Assembly (NCBI GenBank): GCA_012512055.1
Contig: JAAZEW010000104.1
Span: 1 to 9,836 of the forward strand
Direction of reading: 5' to 3'
From: Bacillota bacterium
Lineage (GTDB): Bacteria > Bacillota_G > SHA-98 > UBA4971
Length of the DNA: 9,836 bases
Shown: positions 1 to 6,595 of the stretch, piece after piece
How the letters are laid out: each line of letters starts with the position of its first letter
How positions within the stretch are numbered: the first letter of the stretch is position 1
Notes under the pieces: generated by a model
Database searches by the model: none
Told to the model about the DNA's origin: nothing
Seen by the model: only the letters and a program-made list of their open reading frames with translations
Made by a program: the position numbers and the translations under genes

Positions 1-1278
1 GGGTCCAAGAACCTCAAAGCTATTGCTGTGAGGGGGACTCGAAGTGTGCCTGTAGCTGATATCGCCGGGCTGAAGAATGTGGCGACTGATATGTTCCGTG
101 AGCTTATGGCGAATCCCGGGCTCAAGGTATGGCAGGATTTGGGGCTTGCGCAAGTGACTACATGGGCGAACTCTATCGCAGCACTTCCTACCCGCAACTT
201 CAGGCAGAATTTCTATGAGGATGTAAACGGGTTAAGCGGCGAGCTTATGAAAGAGACCATTGTCGTGGGTGATAAGGCATGTTTTGCTTGCCCCATGGCT
301 ACCGGGAAACTATGCAGGGCGAGTTTTCGTGGGAAAACTGTCCTTGTAGAAGGACCGGAGTATGAGACTACAGCACTCATAGGGAGTAATTGCGCGTTAA
401 GCTCAATAGAGGAAGTGGCGTTTGCGAATTATGTCTGTGATGAGCTTGGCCTTGATACGATTTCCGCAGGCAATGTCGTGGCATTTGCCATGGAATGCTT
501 TGAGAAAGGCATAATCACTAAGGAGGACACGGGAGGTATCGAAGCCAGGTTCGGGAGCCTTGGCGCGTTTTGCGATCTTGCGCATAAAATAGCTGGCAGG
601 GAGGGCATTGGGGAACTTCTGGCTCAGGGAGTGGCAGGCGCTTCCGAGGCTTGGGGCGATGAAAGCAAGCGTATAGCAATACATGTTAAGGGGCTTGAAT
701 GGAGCGGATATGAGTCAAGGGGTGCGCCTTCCATGATGCTGGCATACATGACGTGTGACATAGGCGCGCATCACAACCGTGCATGGTCAGTAACCCATGA
801 CATTGCAGTGGGACGGGATGTCATCAAGGGGAAGGCTGCCAAGGTTGTCGAATATCAACATGTGAGGCCGCTTTTTGATTGCTTCGGCGTGTGCAGGCTG
901 CAATGGGTTGAACTGGGCCTTCCTCTTGAGCATTATGCCAGGTTGTATCCGGTGGTAACCGGAAGGGACGATTCCTGGGACGACCTGCTGGTGAAGTCTG
1001 AGAGAATATGGAACCTGACGCGGGCGTTTGCTGTGAGGGAAAGAGAAGACTTCGGAAGGGCTGATGACTGGCCTCCAAGGAGATTCTATGAAGAGCCCGT
1101 GCCTGACGGCCCGGTTGCAGGGATGCATATCACGGAAGAGGATCTCAACACCCTTCTTGACGAGTATTATGAAGCACGAGGTTGGGACTCGAACGGAAGG
1201 CCGAAGGTAGACACTCTGACACGGCTTGGGCTTGAACATGTCGCATCCGAGCTTCACAAGATGGGGAGGATTACATGA
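1..1278 (+). CDS. aor: Aldehyde:ferredoxin oxidoreductase, C-terminal part (5' truncated by window)
   Basis: The reading frame is open from base 1, so the N-terminal domain and start lie outside the window; 425 residues are visible of a family usually near 600. These tungsten- or molybdenum-bispterin enzymes oxidise aldehydes to acids and reduce ferredoxin in the cytoplasm. The fragment opens with the family-typical GSKNLKAIAVRG. In fragment numbering, the pterin-binding motif DELGLDTISAGN is at 147-158, RGAP followed by a DIGAHHNRAW segment begins at 240, and the late cluster cysteine is in FGVC (Cys298). The usual CxxCxxxC cluster motif is altered: Cys94 and Cys97 are present, Thr101 sits where the third Cys is expected, and a Cys lies at 105. 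The stop overlaps the next start (ATGA), so the sulfur-carrier gene is translationally coupled. The family is certain; the aldehyde substrate and the metal are not known. Confidence 0.93.
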   Translation, partial: GSKNLKAIAVRGTRSVPVADIAGLKNVATDMFRELMANPGLKVWQDLGLAQVTTWANSIAALPTRNFRQNFYEDVNGLSGELMKETIVVGDKACFACPMATGKLCRASFRGKTVLVEGPEYETTALIGSNCALSSIEEVAFANYVCDELGLDTISAGNVVAFAMECFEKGIITKEDTGGIEARFGSLGAFCDLAHKIAGREGIGELLAQGVAGASEAWGDESKRIAIHVKGLEWSGYESRGAPSMMLAYMTCDIGAHHNRAWSVTHDIAVGRDVIKGKAAKVVEYQHVRPLFDCFGVCRLQWVELGLPLEHYARLYPVVTGRDDSWDDLLVKSERIWNLTRAFAVREREDFGRADDWPPRRFYEEPVPDGPVAGMHITEEDLNTLLDEYYEARGWDSNGRPKVDTLTRLGLEHVASELHKMGRIT

Positions 1279-1508
1279 AAGTTACTCTCAGGTTTGCCCG
1301 GGCGATACGGGAAATGTACGAGAACCTTGATGAAGAAATAGAAGTAACACTGGAAGAAGGCGCAACAGCAAGAGAAGCGCTGGCTGCCGCAAACCTTCCT
1401 GAAGGTGCCTGGGGCATCCTGCTTACCTGTGACAGGCTCTGTAAGATGGATGAAGAAGTATCCGATGGCCAGACAATCATAGTACTTCCGCCGGTTTCGG
1501 GCGGCTAA
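1275..1508 (+). CDS. MoaD/ThiS-family ubiquitin-like sulfur carrier
   Basis: A 77-residue protein with the size, beta-grasp pattern and C-terminal SGG of MoaD/ThiS sulfur carriers, whose terminal glycine is adenylated and thiocarboxylated to donate sulfur when the pterin dithiolene is made. It opens with the strand MKVTLRFARAIRE and ends LPPVSGG. A strong ribosome site, GGGGAGGA at 1263-1270, lies 4 bases before the ATG, and the ATG overlaps the oxidoreductase stop by four bases. Coupling to a tungsto/molybdopterin enzyme suggests it supplies sulfur for that enzyme's cofactor; MoaD-like genes beside aldehyde oxidoreductase genes are a known arrangement. It has two internal cysteines (52 and 56), not a family hallmark. 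A ThiS role in thiamine synthesis is less likely given the neighbour. No partner MoaE or MoeB is in view. Confidence 0.88.
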   Translation: MKVTLRFARAIREMYENLDEEIEVTLEEGATAREALAAANLPEGAWGILLTCDRLCKMDEEVSDGQTIIVLPPVSGG

Positions 1509-1550
1509 GGAACCAATTGTCAGACGTTGTTTAAGTCAAGCTGCACAATG

Positions 1551-1616
1551 CCCCGCCTCAGCATAATATGAGTTGTGTCCTCTCACTGGAGAGACGCACG
1601 ATTATGCCGGGCGGGG
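1551..1616 (+). other. Long imperfect inverted repeat / extended RNA hairpin at the start of the amidase-ligase gene
   Basis: CCCCGCC (1551-1557) pairs with GGCGGGG (1610-1616). After a small TCA/CG internal loop, GCATAAT (1561-1567) pairs with ATTATGC (1601-1607). Inside these lies a second helix, TGTGT plus CTCTC (1574-1578, 1580-1584, one bulged C) with GAGAG plus ACGCA (1589-1598), closed by an ACTG loop. About 24 base pairs form, one of them G-U. The structure contains the candidate ribosome site GGAGAG (1588-1593) and the ATG at 1604, and ends 8 bases before the ATG at 1625. It could control translation, attenuate transcription (the 3' side has only TTGAGTTT, a poor U tract), or be a palindromic repeat relic. 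The pairing is read directly; the function is unknown. Confidence 0.6.
1588..1593 (+). promoter_or_regulatory. Candidate ribosome binding site for the amidase-ligase gene (start 1604)
   Basis: GGAGAG lies 10 bases before the ATG at 1604. The more upstream ATG at 1568 has no purine-rich site before it, and the ATG at 1625 has only GGCGGGG eight bases upstream. This favours 1604. The site lies inside the extended hairpin, so it may be occluded in folded mRNA. Confidence 0.4.
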
Positions 1617-3223
1617 TTGAGTTTATGGAGCGTCCTGGAATTACAAACGTCTGGGCTACCGGATTTGCTGACCCGGTAGCGAATCGCGCCACGTCCCGCC
1701 TGGTCATAGAAGCCACTTTATTGCCGAGTTTTCGTATTCGTTGCGTATCTGCCAATGAATTACTGATCGACCTTCCTGACTCGGTGCTTATTATGGCACC
1801 TGACTCAATAGCAGTGAATGATGGCCTCATATCCCGAATGACAGTAGCTCCGGGGCCCCCGCACCCTCATGTCTCGGTCAATCTCGAACACCCTTCGTCC
1901 TGGACTGTGATTAAGGTTCCGGAAACGCGGGAAGGAGGTGCGCCCGGAAGACTTGTAATAGATCTTGATCGCAGTCCTGTCAAGGAGGTCTTTGGAGGTA
2001 AGCTTGTAGCTATTGATCCCGGGCACGGAGGTTCCGACATCGGGGGACGCGGGCCTGTCAATCTCGTCGAAAAGAAGATAACTCTTGATATAGGGCGACT
2101 CCTTGCCGGCGCCCTTAGGCGAGAAGGGGCAGGAGTCGTGATGACTCGCACATCTGATGAGGATGTGTCAAGAGCGGCAAGATTTGCCCGTGCAGAGTCC
2201 TCCTGTGCTGACGTGTTTGTCAGCATCCACACGTTTTCATCTGGCAATCGCAAGATATCAGGCTCAAGGACTCTCTATAGCAGAGAGACGGAAGGTCAAA
2301 GCAAGGCCTTGGCAGAATGCATCCAGGCCTCCCTGGTTGAGAAGCTTCCGGTGACAGATAGGGGAATAGCCAGGAATCCCGCGAGACTTCCTTCTGATTT
2401 TGCGATTCCATACGTCGTTGTGGAAGTGGCTACCATAACTAATTGGGTAGATGAGGGATGGTTCCGTAGCCCCACTTTTAAAGAAAGAGCTGCAGAGGCA
2501 ATGGTTACAGGGCTCAAGAGGTGCTTTCTTCTTGCCGCCGAGTGTCCTGACAAGTGTGGCAAGGCCGCAAACAGGCGAAGGACTGTTCCGATGGAGGTCG
2601 CGACGTACCCAATAAGAACCCACTTGATAGGTGAAAACGAGAACCTGGCTGAAGTCATCAAGAGATACACCGGAGGGATTACGAAGCCCGGTGACGTCGT
2701 GGTTGTGGCTGAGAGTGTTGTAGCCATAACACAAGGTAGGGCTATTTTGCCTGAGTCTGTCCATCCCAGCATCCTTGCGCGCATGCTGTGCAAGCTTCCG
2801 GGGAAGGACGGAAGCCTGGCTACTCCACCTGCTATGCAGCTTGCGATTGATGAGGTTGGGCCCTGCAAAGTAATGCTGGGGGTTGCGGCTGCCGGTGTGG
2901 GCAGGCTCGTTGGGCGTAGAGGCGATTTCTTCAGAGTTGCAGGGCGTACCCTGGCCCAAATCGACGACATAGCAGGGACTCTTCCTCCATATGACAAGCA
3001 CGTAATTCTCGGCCCATCCAGTCCGGAGAAAGTCGCAAAACACATCAAAGACTGCTTGGGTGTGGACATCGCAATAGTGGACGTAAACGATCTTGGCTGC
3101 GTAGATGTGCTGGCAACAAGTAATCGCACAGTTTTGGACTGGGTATCGCAGGCGCTCGCAAGTAATCCTCTGGGAAATGATGATCAGCAAACCCCCATTG
3201 CCATCCTTCGGCCTGTCTACTGA
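1604..3223 (+). CDS. AMIN-like / N-acetylmuramoyl-L-alanine amidase (Amidase_3) fused to CofE-like gamma-glutamyl ligase domain
   Basis: A 539-residue, apparently three-part protein (the frame stays open upstream to an ATG at 1568; an ATG at 1625 is also possible). Residues about 14-124 resemble an AMIN domain, ending RLVIDLD. Residues about 132-310 are a zinc amidase that cleaves the MurNAc-L-Ala bond: the IDPGHGG strand gives His141, Glu156 follows in LVEKK, His209 is in SIH, and catalytic Glu274 is in VVVEV, so all expected ligands are kept. Residues about 325-539 match the F420-0:gamma-glutamyl ligase (CofE) superfamily: GD-VVVVAESVVA-QGRA near 363-379, AIVDVNDLG at 490-498, and the terminal block NPLG, QTPIAILRP. 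CofE enzymes use GTP to add glutamate; here the substrate is unknown. No signal peptide or membrane segment is visible. A flippase gene follows 52 bases downstream. The amidase call is firm, the ligase fold likely, the combined function inferred. Confidence 0.85.
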   Translation: MPGGVEFMERPGITNVWATGFADPVANRATSRLVIEATLLPSFRIRCVSANELLIDLPDSVLIMAPDSIAVNDGLISRMTVAPGPPHPHVSVNLEHPSSWTVIKVPETREGGAPGRLVIDLDRSPVKEVFGGKLVAIDPGHGGSDIGGRGPVNLVEKKITLDIGRLLAGALRREGAGVVMTRTSDEDVSRAARFARAESSCADVFVSIHTFSSGNRKISGSRTLYSRETEGQSKALAECIQASLVEKLPVTDRGIARNPARLPSDFAIPYVVVEVATITNWVDEGWFRSPTFKERAAEAMVTGLKRCFLLAAECPDKCGKAANRRRTVPMEVATYPIRTHLIGENENLAEVIKRYTGGITKPGDVVVVAESVVAITQGRAILPESVHPSILARMLCKLPGKDGSLATPPAMQLAIDEVGPCKVMLGVAAAGVGRLVGRRGDFFRVAGRTLAQIDDIAGTLPPYDKHVILGPSSPEKVAKHIKDCLGVDIAIVDVNDLGCVDVLATSNRTVLDWVSQALASNPLGNDDQQTPIAILRPVY

Positions 3224-3275
3224 TTCTCCCTGATTGGCATTATCCCACTCTGGGCGGCATAAATAGGGTACTGCT

Positions 3276-4895
3276 ATGAAAACGCAGTCCTTCTTCAGCG
3301 GCACCCTGACACTCTTGGGTGCAGGGATTATTACAAAGGCCCTGGGCGCTTTGTTCATTATTCCCCTTACCAGGCTAATAGGCGCAGAAGGCGTTGGACT
3401 GCTCCAGATGGCATCCCCGGTTTTCGTCGCAGTCTTAGTGCTCTCGGCATCAGGGGTTCCAGTTGCCACTTCGAAATTGGTGTCAGCAAGGCTTGCTATC
3501 GGAGATGAATCCGGTGTAAGACAGGTTCTATCCGTATGTCTTGGGGCTATGGCCCCGGTAGGGATATTGCTTTCATATGCGCTGTACACCGGGGCAGGCT
3601 TAATTGCAGGTTTCCTGGTAAGAGACCCCAGGGTGTTCTTTCCGCTCAGGTGTTTGTCTCCTGCCATCTGTTTTGTGACATGCTCCGCGGTTTTCAGAGG
3701 TTATTTTCAAGGGTTGAGAATCATGGCGCCTACAGCTCTCTCTAATGTGACAGAGCAGGCGGTCAGGGTAATCGTTGGGCTTGGGCTGGCTTACGCTCTC
3801 TTGCCCAGAGGCGTACACTGGTCTGCTGCAGGAGCTGCCATAGGTGGATCTTGCGGGTCTTTGGCAGGGCTTCTACTCCTTATCGTATACTTCATGGCTG
3901 TTGGGAGGGACAATGTCACACAAAAGGGTACGTGGAAGCCGGCCGGTCTTGCAGCACGTTTACCGGATAGGGGGTCATCTCTTTCCACCCTGAAAGAGAT
4001 TGTGCACCTTGCGACTCCGGTCACTATAGCGTCACTTGTCTGGCCTTTACAGGACTTTTTGAACGCAGCCGTCATCCCGGCAAGGCTTCAGCACATAGGT
4101 TTTTCCATTTCTCGTTCTGCAGAGCTTTACGGGCGCTTGTCAGGCATGGCTTTAGGCTTAGTGGCCTTGCCGGGTGTTGTCACGACTGCGATGGCGATAA
4201 ACCTTGTCCCACAAGTCGCAGCGTCTCATGCAAAAGGGCAGAGGCACCGGACAATCCAGTTGACAAAAAATGCAGTCAGAGGCGCATTATTGGTTGGTAT
4301 CCCTGCTTCAGCCGGACTCTTCGCATTGCCCACTGAGATAAGCGCTCTTGTTTTCGGGGATCCCGGCGCAGGCGTTCCCCTTAGGATAATGGCATTTGGC
4401 GCCACTTTTCTGTGCCTGCAGCAAACTACGGCAAGTGTCCTAAATGGCGTGGGGAAGGTAAGCCTACCCCTTAGAAACGGTCTTATTGGGGCAGCTTGCG
4501 CTACTTCAGTCAATTACGTCTTGACAGGAATTCCCGGAGTGGACATAAAAGGGGCTGCCTTCGGAATCGGAATTGGATTTCTCGTAACAGGAATCCTGAA
4601 TATCATCGATTGTGGGAAGTTGACAGGGGCAGGCCTTAAACTTTTCATGACGGGGTGGCGCGCAGCAATAGGTTCTGCAATCATGTTTCCGGTAGTCCAG
4701 GCAATCAACGGCCTGCTACTCATGGGCACTTTCAATTGCGCGGTATCCGCGTCTTGCGCTATCCTCACAGGTGTGGCTGTATATGGATTAGCCCTGATTT
4801 TTCTCGGAGAGCTGAGTTCGAGGGAGATAGGGATTATTCCTGTTGTAGGCAATTCCTTGGCCCGGGTCCTTCGGCTCGTTGGCGGGCCACGCTGA
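3276..4895 (+). CDS. spoVB: SpoVB/MurJ-like polysaccharide or lipid II flippase (MOP superfamily)
   Basis: A 539-residue, strongly hydrophobic polytopic membrane protein, the right length for SpoVB-type members of the MOP exporter superfamily (about 14 membrane spans expected; not counted by prediction). The N-terminal signature is clear: hydrophobic helix 1, then RLIGAEGVGLLQM at 33-45 and SASGVPVATSKLVS at 57-70, a pattern typical of SpoVB/YtgP proteins of Gram-positive bacteria. Relatives move undecaprenyl-linked precursors across the membrane, for example during spore cortex synthesis or for lipid II. A modest ribosome site, AGGG at 3265-3268, lies 7 bases upstream. It follows the amidase-ligase gene by 52 bases, so the two are probably co-transcribed and may act in the same wall pathway. 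It could equally be a general MurJ-type flippase or an O-antigen-type transporter, so it does not by itself prove sporulation. Confidence 0.87.
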   Translation: MKTQSFFSGTLTLLGAGIITKALGALFIIPLTRLIGAEGVGLLQMASPVFVAVLVLSASGVPVATSKLVSARLAIGDESGVRQVLSVCLGAMAPVGILLSYALYTGAGLIAGFLVRDPRVFFPLRCLSPAICFVTCSAVFRGYFQGLRIMAPTALSNVTEQAVRVIVGLGLAYALLPRGVHWSAAGAAIGGSCGSLAGLLLLIVYFMAVGRDNVTQKGTWKPAGLAARLPDRGSSLSTLKEIVHLATPVTIASLVWPLQDFLNAAVIPARLQHIGFSISRSAELYGRLSGMALGLVALPGVVTTAMAINLVPQVAASHAKGQRHRTIQLTKNAVRGALLVGIPASAGLFALPTEISALVFGDPGAGVPLRIMAFGATFLCLQQTTASVLNGVGKVSLPLRNGLIGAACATSVNYVLTGIPGVDIKGAAFGIGIGFLVTGILNIIDCGKLTGAGLKLFMTGWRAAIGSAIMFPVVQAINGLLLMGTFNCAVSASCAILTGVAVYGLALIFLGELSSREIGIIPVVGNSLARVLRLVGGPR

Positions 4896-4914
4896 GCAGG
4901 AGCCATCCTGCTTA
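4893..4914 (+). terminator. Hairpin overlapping the flippase stop codon, possible terminator
   Basis: TGAGCAGGA (4893-4901) pairs with TCCTGCTTA (4906-4914) around a GCCA loop, giving 9 pairs including one G-U; the core GCAGGA/TCCTGC is perfect. The stem begins at the stop codon. The sequence after it (CCCGACTTCGTTTCTTC) is pyrimidine-rich but has no clean U run, so intrinsic termination may be weak or aided by Rho. Its position at the end of a gene, before a regulator with its own leader, supports a transcript boundary. Confidence 0.42.
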
Positions 4915-5004
4915 CCCGACTTCGTTTCTTCATTGACCAATTCACCCCTCCTCTTTGTGAGAAAAATCTCTGGCCCATGGCAGGAGATCCCCGATCCATG
5001 TCAA

Positions 5005-5031
5005 AGGATGATACTGTCATAGGGTCATCCT
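5005..5031 (+). promoter_or_regulatory. Candidate operator palindrome upstream of the GntR/FadR-type regulator
   Basis: AGGATGA (5005-5011) and TCATCCT (5025-5031) form a perfect 7-base inverted repeat with a 13-base spacer. Nested inside are ATGA/TCAT (5008-5011, 5017-5020) and a GTCAT direct repeat (5016-5020, 5024-5028). It lies in the only sizeable non-coding gap, 36 bases before the regulator start, where an autoregulatory operator would be expected. A weak promoter, ATGATA (5008-5013) then 17 bases then TACAAC (5031-5036), would overlap it, placing the transcript start near 5043. The repeat is seen; its role as operator is inferred, and it does not show the textbook TGGT-N3-ACCA form of LldR/FadR sites. 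Apart from the terminal hairpin, I see nothing else convincing in the 4896-5066 gap. Confidence 0.35.
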
Positions 5032-5066
5032 ACAACTAACCGCAAGGGGTGATAGGTGGTATTGAC

Positions 5067-5795
5067 ATGAAACCGGTAAAGCGTGTTCGAGTAGTGGATT
5101 CTGTTTGCGAAAAACTCGTAAGTGCAATATCAGAAGGCAGATTTGACGCAGGTGCGAAACTCCCTGCTGAGCATGACCTTGCTGAAATGTTGCAGGTGAG
5201 CAGAAATGCACTTCGAGAAGCTGTTCGTCAATTGGAGACATTGGGGATAGTCACAGTCAGGCATGGTGACGGAACGTATGTTAACCATGTGACATGCAAC
5301 TCCCTGGTTACCCGTGCTCTTCAGTTCTTCGGGCTGGGCGGAACAACCTTATTCGATCTTGTTGAGGCCCGCGAAGCAATTGAAGTAACTGCGGCCATGC
5401 TGGCGGCGGAGCGGGCAGGGACGAGGGAGGTTGAAGCCCTTTTGGGGCTGGTTAAGGAGATGGGCGGCCTCTTGGCGAGTCCCGAAGAGTATGCAGAAAA
5501 AGACTTTGCGTTTCACGTAACGGTTGTCGAGGCATCAAAAAACCACGTTCTTGTTGAACTGTTTTCCACAATCCAGGACATTCTCATGGTTCAGTTACGG
5601 AAAATCATGGAGCTCTATGGGGTTACAACTGAGTCATACGGCTATCACCGGAAAGTAGCTTTCGCCATAGCCGATAAGGACGGAGAGGCTGCAGGAAGCG
5701 CAATGAGGGACCACTTCAGGAAAGTCGCAAAACCTTACATGGCTAAAATCGCCAATGATCCCCATTTGAACTCAGGAGGAGAAAGGCTGACATGA
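5067..5795 (+). CDS. GntR-family (FadR/FCD subfamily) transcriptional regulator, probable lactate-operon regulator
   Basis: A 242-residue DNA-binding regulator. Residues about 8-74 form the GntR winged helix (LPAEHDLAEMLQVSRNALRE, then a wing HGDGTYV). Residues about 95-225 form an FCD ligand domain that keeps the metal-binding set: Asp146 and His150 in KDFAFH, His194 in YGYH, His216 in RDHF. Such domains bind small carboxylates, often with Zn or Ni. I chose ATG 5067 because AGGTGG (5054-5059) sits 7 bases before it; the in-frame GTG at 5049 has its purine run directly against the codon. The stop overlaps the etfB start by ATGA, so regulator and Etf genes share a message. By position it corresponds to lctA of the A. 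woodii lactate operon, making lactate the likely effector (inference). Confidence 0.9.
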   Translation: MKPVKRVRVVDSVCEKLVSAISEGRFDAGAKLPAEHDLAEMLQVSRNALREAVRQLETLGIVTVRHGDGTYVNHVTCNSLVTRALQFFGLGGTTLFDLVEAREAIEVTAAMLAAERAGTREVEALLGLVKEMGGLLASPEEYAEKDFAFHVTVVEASKNHVLVELFSTIQDILMVQLRKIMELYGVTTESYGYHRKVAFAIADKDGEAAGSAMRDHFRKVAKPYMAKIANDPHLNSGGERLT

Positions 5796-6595
5796 ATATC
5801 TATGTCTTGCTGAAGCAAGTGCCGGGTACATCCGATGTGAAAATGGATGAAGAGACAGGGACAATGATAAGAACCGAACACAAGAATGTGATCAATCCTT
5901 TGGACGAGAACGCCTTGGCTGAAGCCATTCGACTAAGGGATCTCAGGCCTCGAGCAAAAGTCATCGCCATCAGCATGGGCCCGCCTCACGCCCAAAAAGC
6001 CGTGCGTGAAGCTATAGCCCTTGGCGCAGACGGAGGGGTGCTGCTGTCCCACAGGGGATTCGGAGGATCTGACACTTTGGCGACAAGTAAGGCTTTGGCA
6101 AGGGCGCTCGTAGCGTTGTCCGGCGGGTCCCTTGGCAATGGTGACTTAATCCTTTGCGGAGAACGCGCAACTGACGGAGAAACAGGACAAGTAGGCCCTA
6201 TGGTATCCGCAATTTTGGACGTTCCAGTGGTTACCTATGTGCGCAAGATTTCCCTGGAGGATCACTCGGTCGTGGCCGAACGGGTGGTTGAAGAAGGGCT
6301 GGAACTTATAAAAGCATCTCTGCCCGCTGTTGTAACTGTCGTAAAAGATATCAATCAGCCCGGATTCCCCACTCTCTCCGGAAAACTTAAGGCCAAGTCA
6401 AAGGAAATTCCTGTCCTTGTTCCTGATGATCTGGGCCTTTCCGGTGATGATGTGGGGCTCTCGGGATCCCCGACAAGGGTTGTCAAGGTATTTAGGCCTA
6501 GACTCACAAGGGATACAACCATCTACCGGCAAGACAGTACAGGCAATGCGGTACATAACCTTATGTCTTTCCTTGAAGAACAGGGTGTTATTTAA
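5792..6595 (+). CDS. etfB: Electron transfer flavoprotein beta subunit (LctB-type)
   Basis: A 267-residue EtfB. It begins MNIYVLLKQVPGTSDVK, has the early NPLDENALAEAIRLRD block (35-50), and carries the signature DGETGQVGP at 128-136, followed by PVVTYVRK. The QVGP form is the one I associate with NADH-binding, bifurcating clostridial EtfB proteins, in which the site that holds AMP in mitochondrial-type Etf holds a second FAD; AMP-type proteins have DDD-NQTGQM-like sequence instead. This assignment is from memory of the families. AGGAGGA (5774-5780) and GAAAGG (5781-5786) precede the ATG, which overlaps the regulator stop. With EtfA it should form the heterodimer that couples ferredoxin, NAD(H) and the dehydrogenase encoded downstream. 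An 82-base gap separates it from etfA. Confidence 0.94.
   Translation: MNIYVLLKQVPGTSDVKMDEETGTMIRTEHKNVINPLDENALAEAIRLRDLRPRAKVIAISMGPPHAQKAVREAIALGADGGVLLSHRGFGGSDTLATSKALARALVALSGGSLGNGDLILCGERATDGETGQVGPMVSAILDVPVVTYVRKISLEDHSVVAERVVEEGLELIKASLPAVVTVVKDINQPGFPTLSGKLKAKSKEIPVLVPDDLGLSGDDVGLSGSPTRVVKVFRPRLTRDTTIYRQDSTGNAVHNLMSFLEEQGVI

Noticed and set aside
1488..1504. CCGCC/GGCGG hairpin at the end of the MoaD-like gene as a terminator
   Set aside because: The stem has only five pairs, lies inside the coding sequence for the essential C-terminal PPVSGG, and is followed by no U run.
1568..1603. Upstream ATG at 1568 as the start of the amidase-ligase gene
   Set aside because: It has no ribosome site, lies in an internal loop of the inverted repeat, and adds 12 residues with no domain or signal-peptide value. 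Not excluded, but less likely than 1604 or 1625.
1568..3223. F420 biosynthesis as the function of the CofE-like domain
   Set aside because: No other F420 gene is in the window and the domain is fused to a wall amidase, so naming it cofE would overstate the evidence; the rest of the genome cannot be seen.
3234..3263. TTGGCA-N18-CATAAA as a promoter for the flippase gene
   Set aside because: The predicted transcript start (about 3270) would fall after the AGGG ribosome site at 3265-3268 and only a few bases before the ATG.
2264..3667. A 467-codon open frame on the minus strand, across the amidase-ligase and flippase genes
   Set aside because: It is antisense to two well-supported genes, spans their boundary, shows no recognisable domain, and has low-complexity Ser/Pro/Arg-rich sequence typical of shadow frames. 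A second minus frame at 2296-3129 was rejected for the same reason.
5049..5066. GTG at 5049 as the start of the GntR-type regulator
   Set aside because: The purine run abuts the codon, whereas ATG 5067 has AGGTGG at a normal 7-base spacing and gives the standard GntR N terminus.
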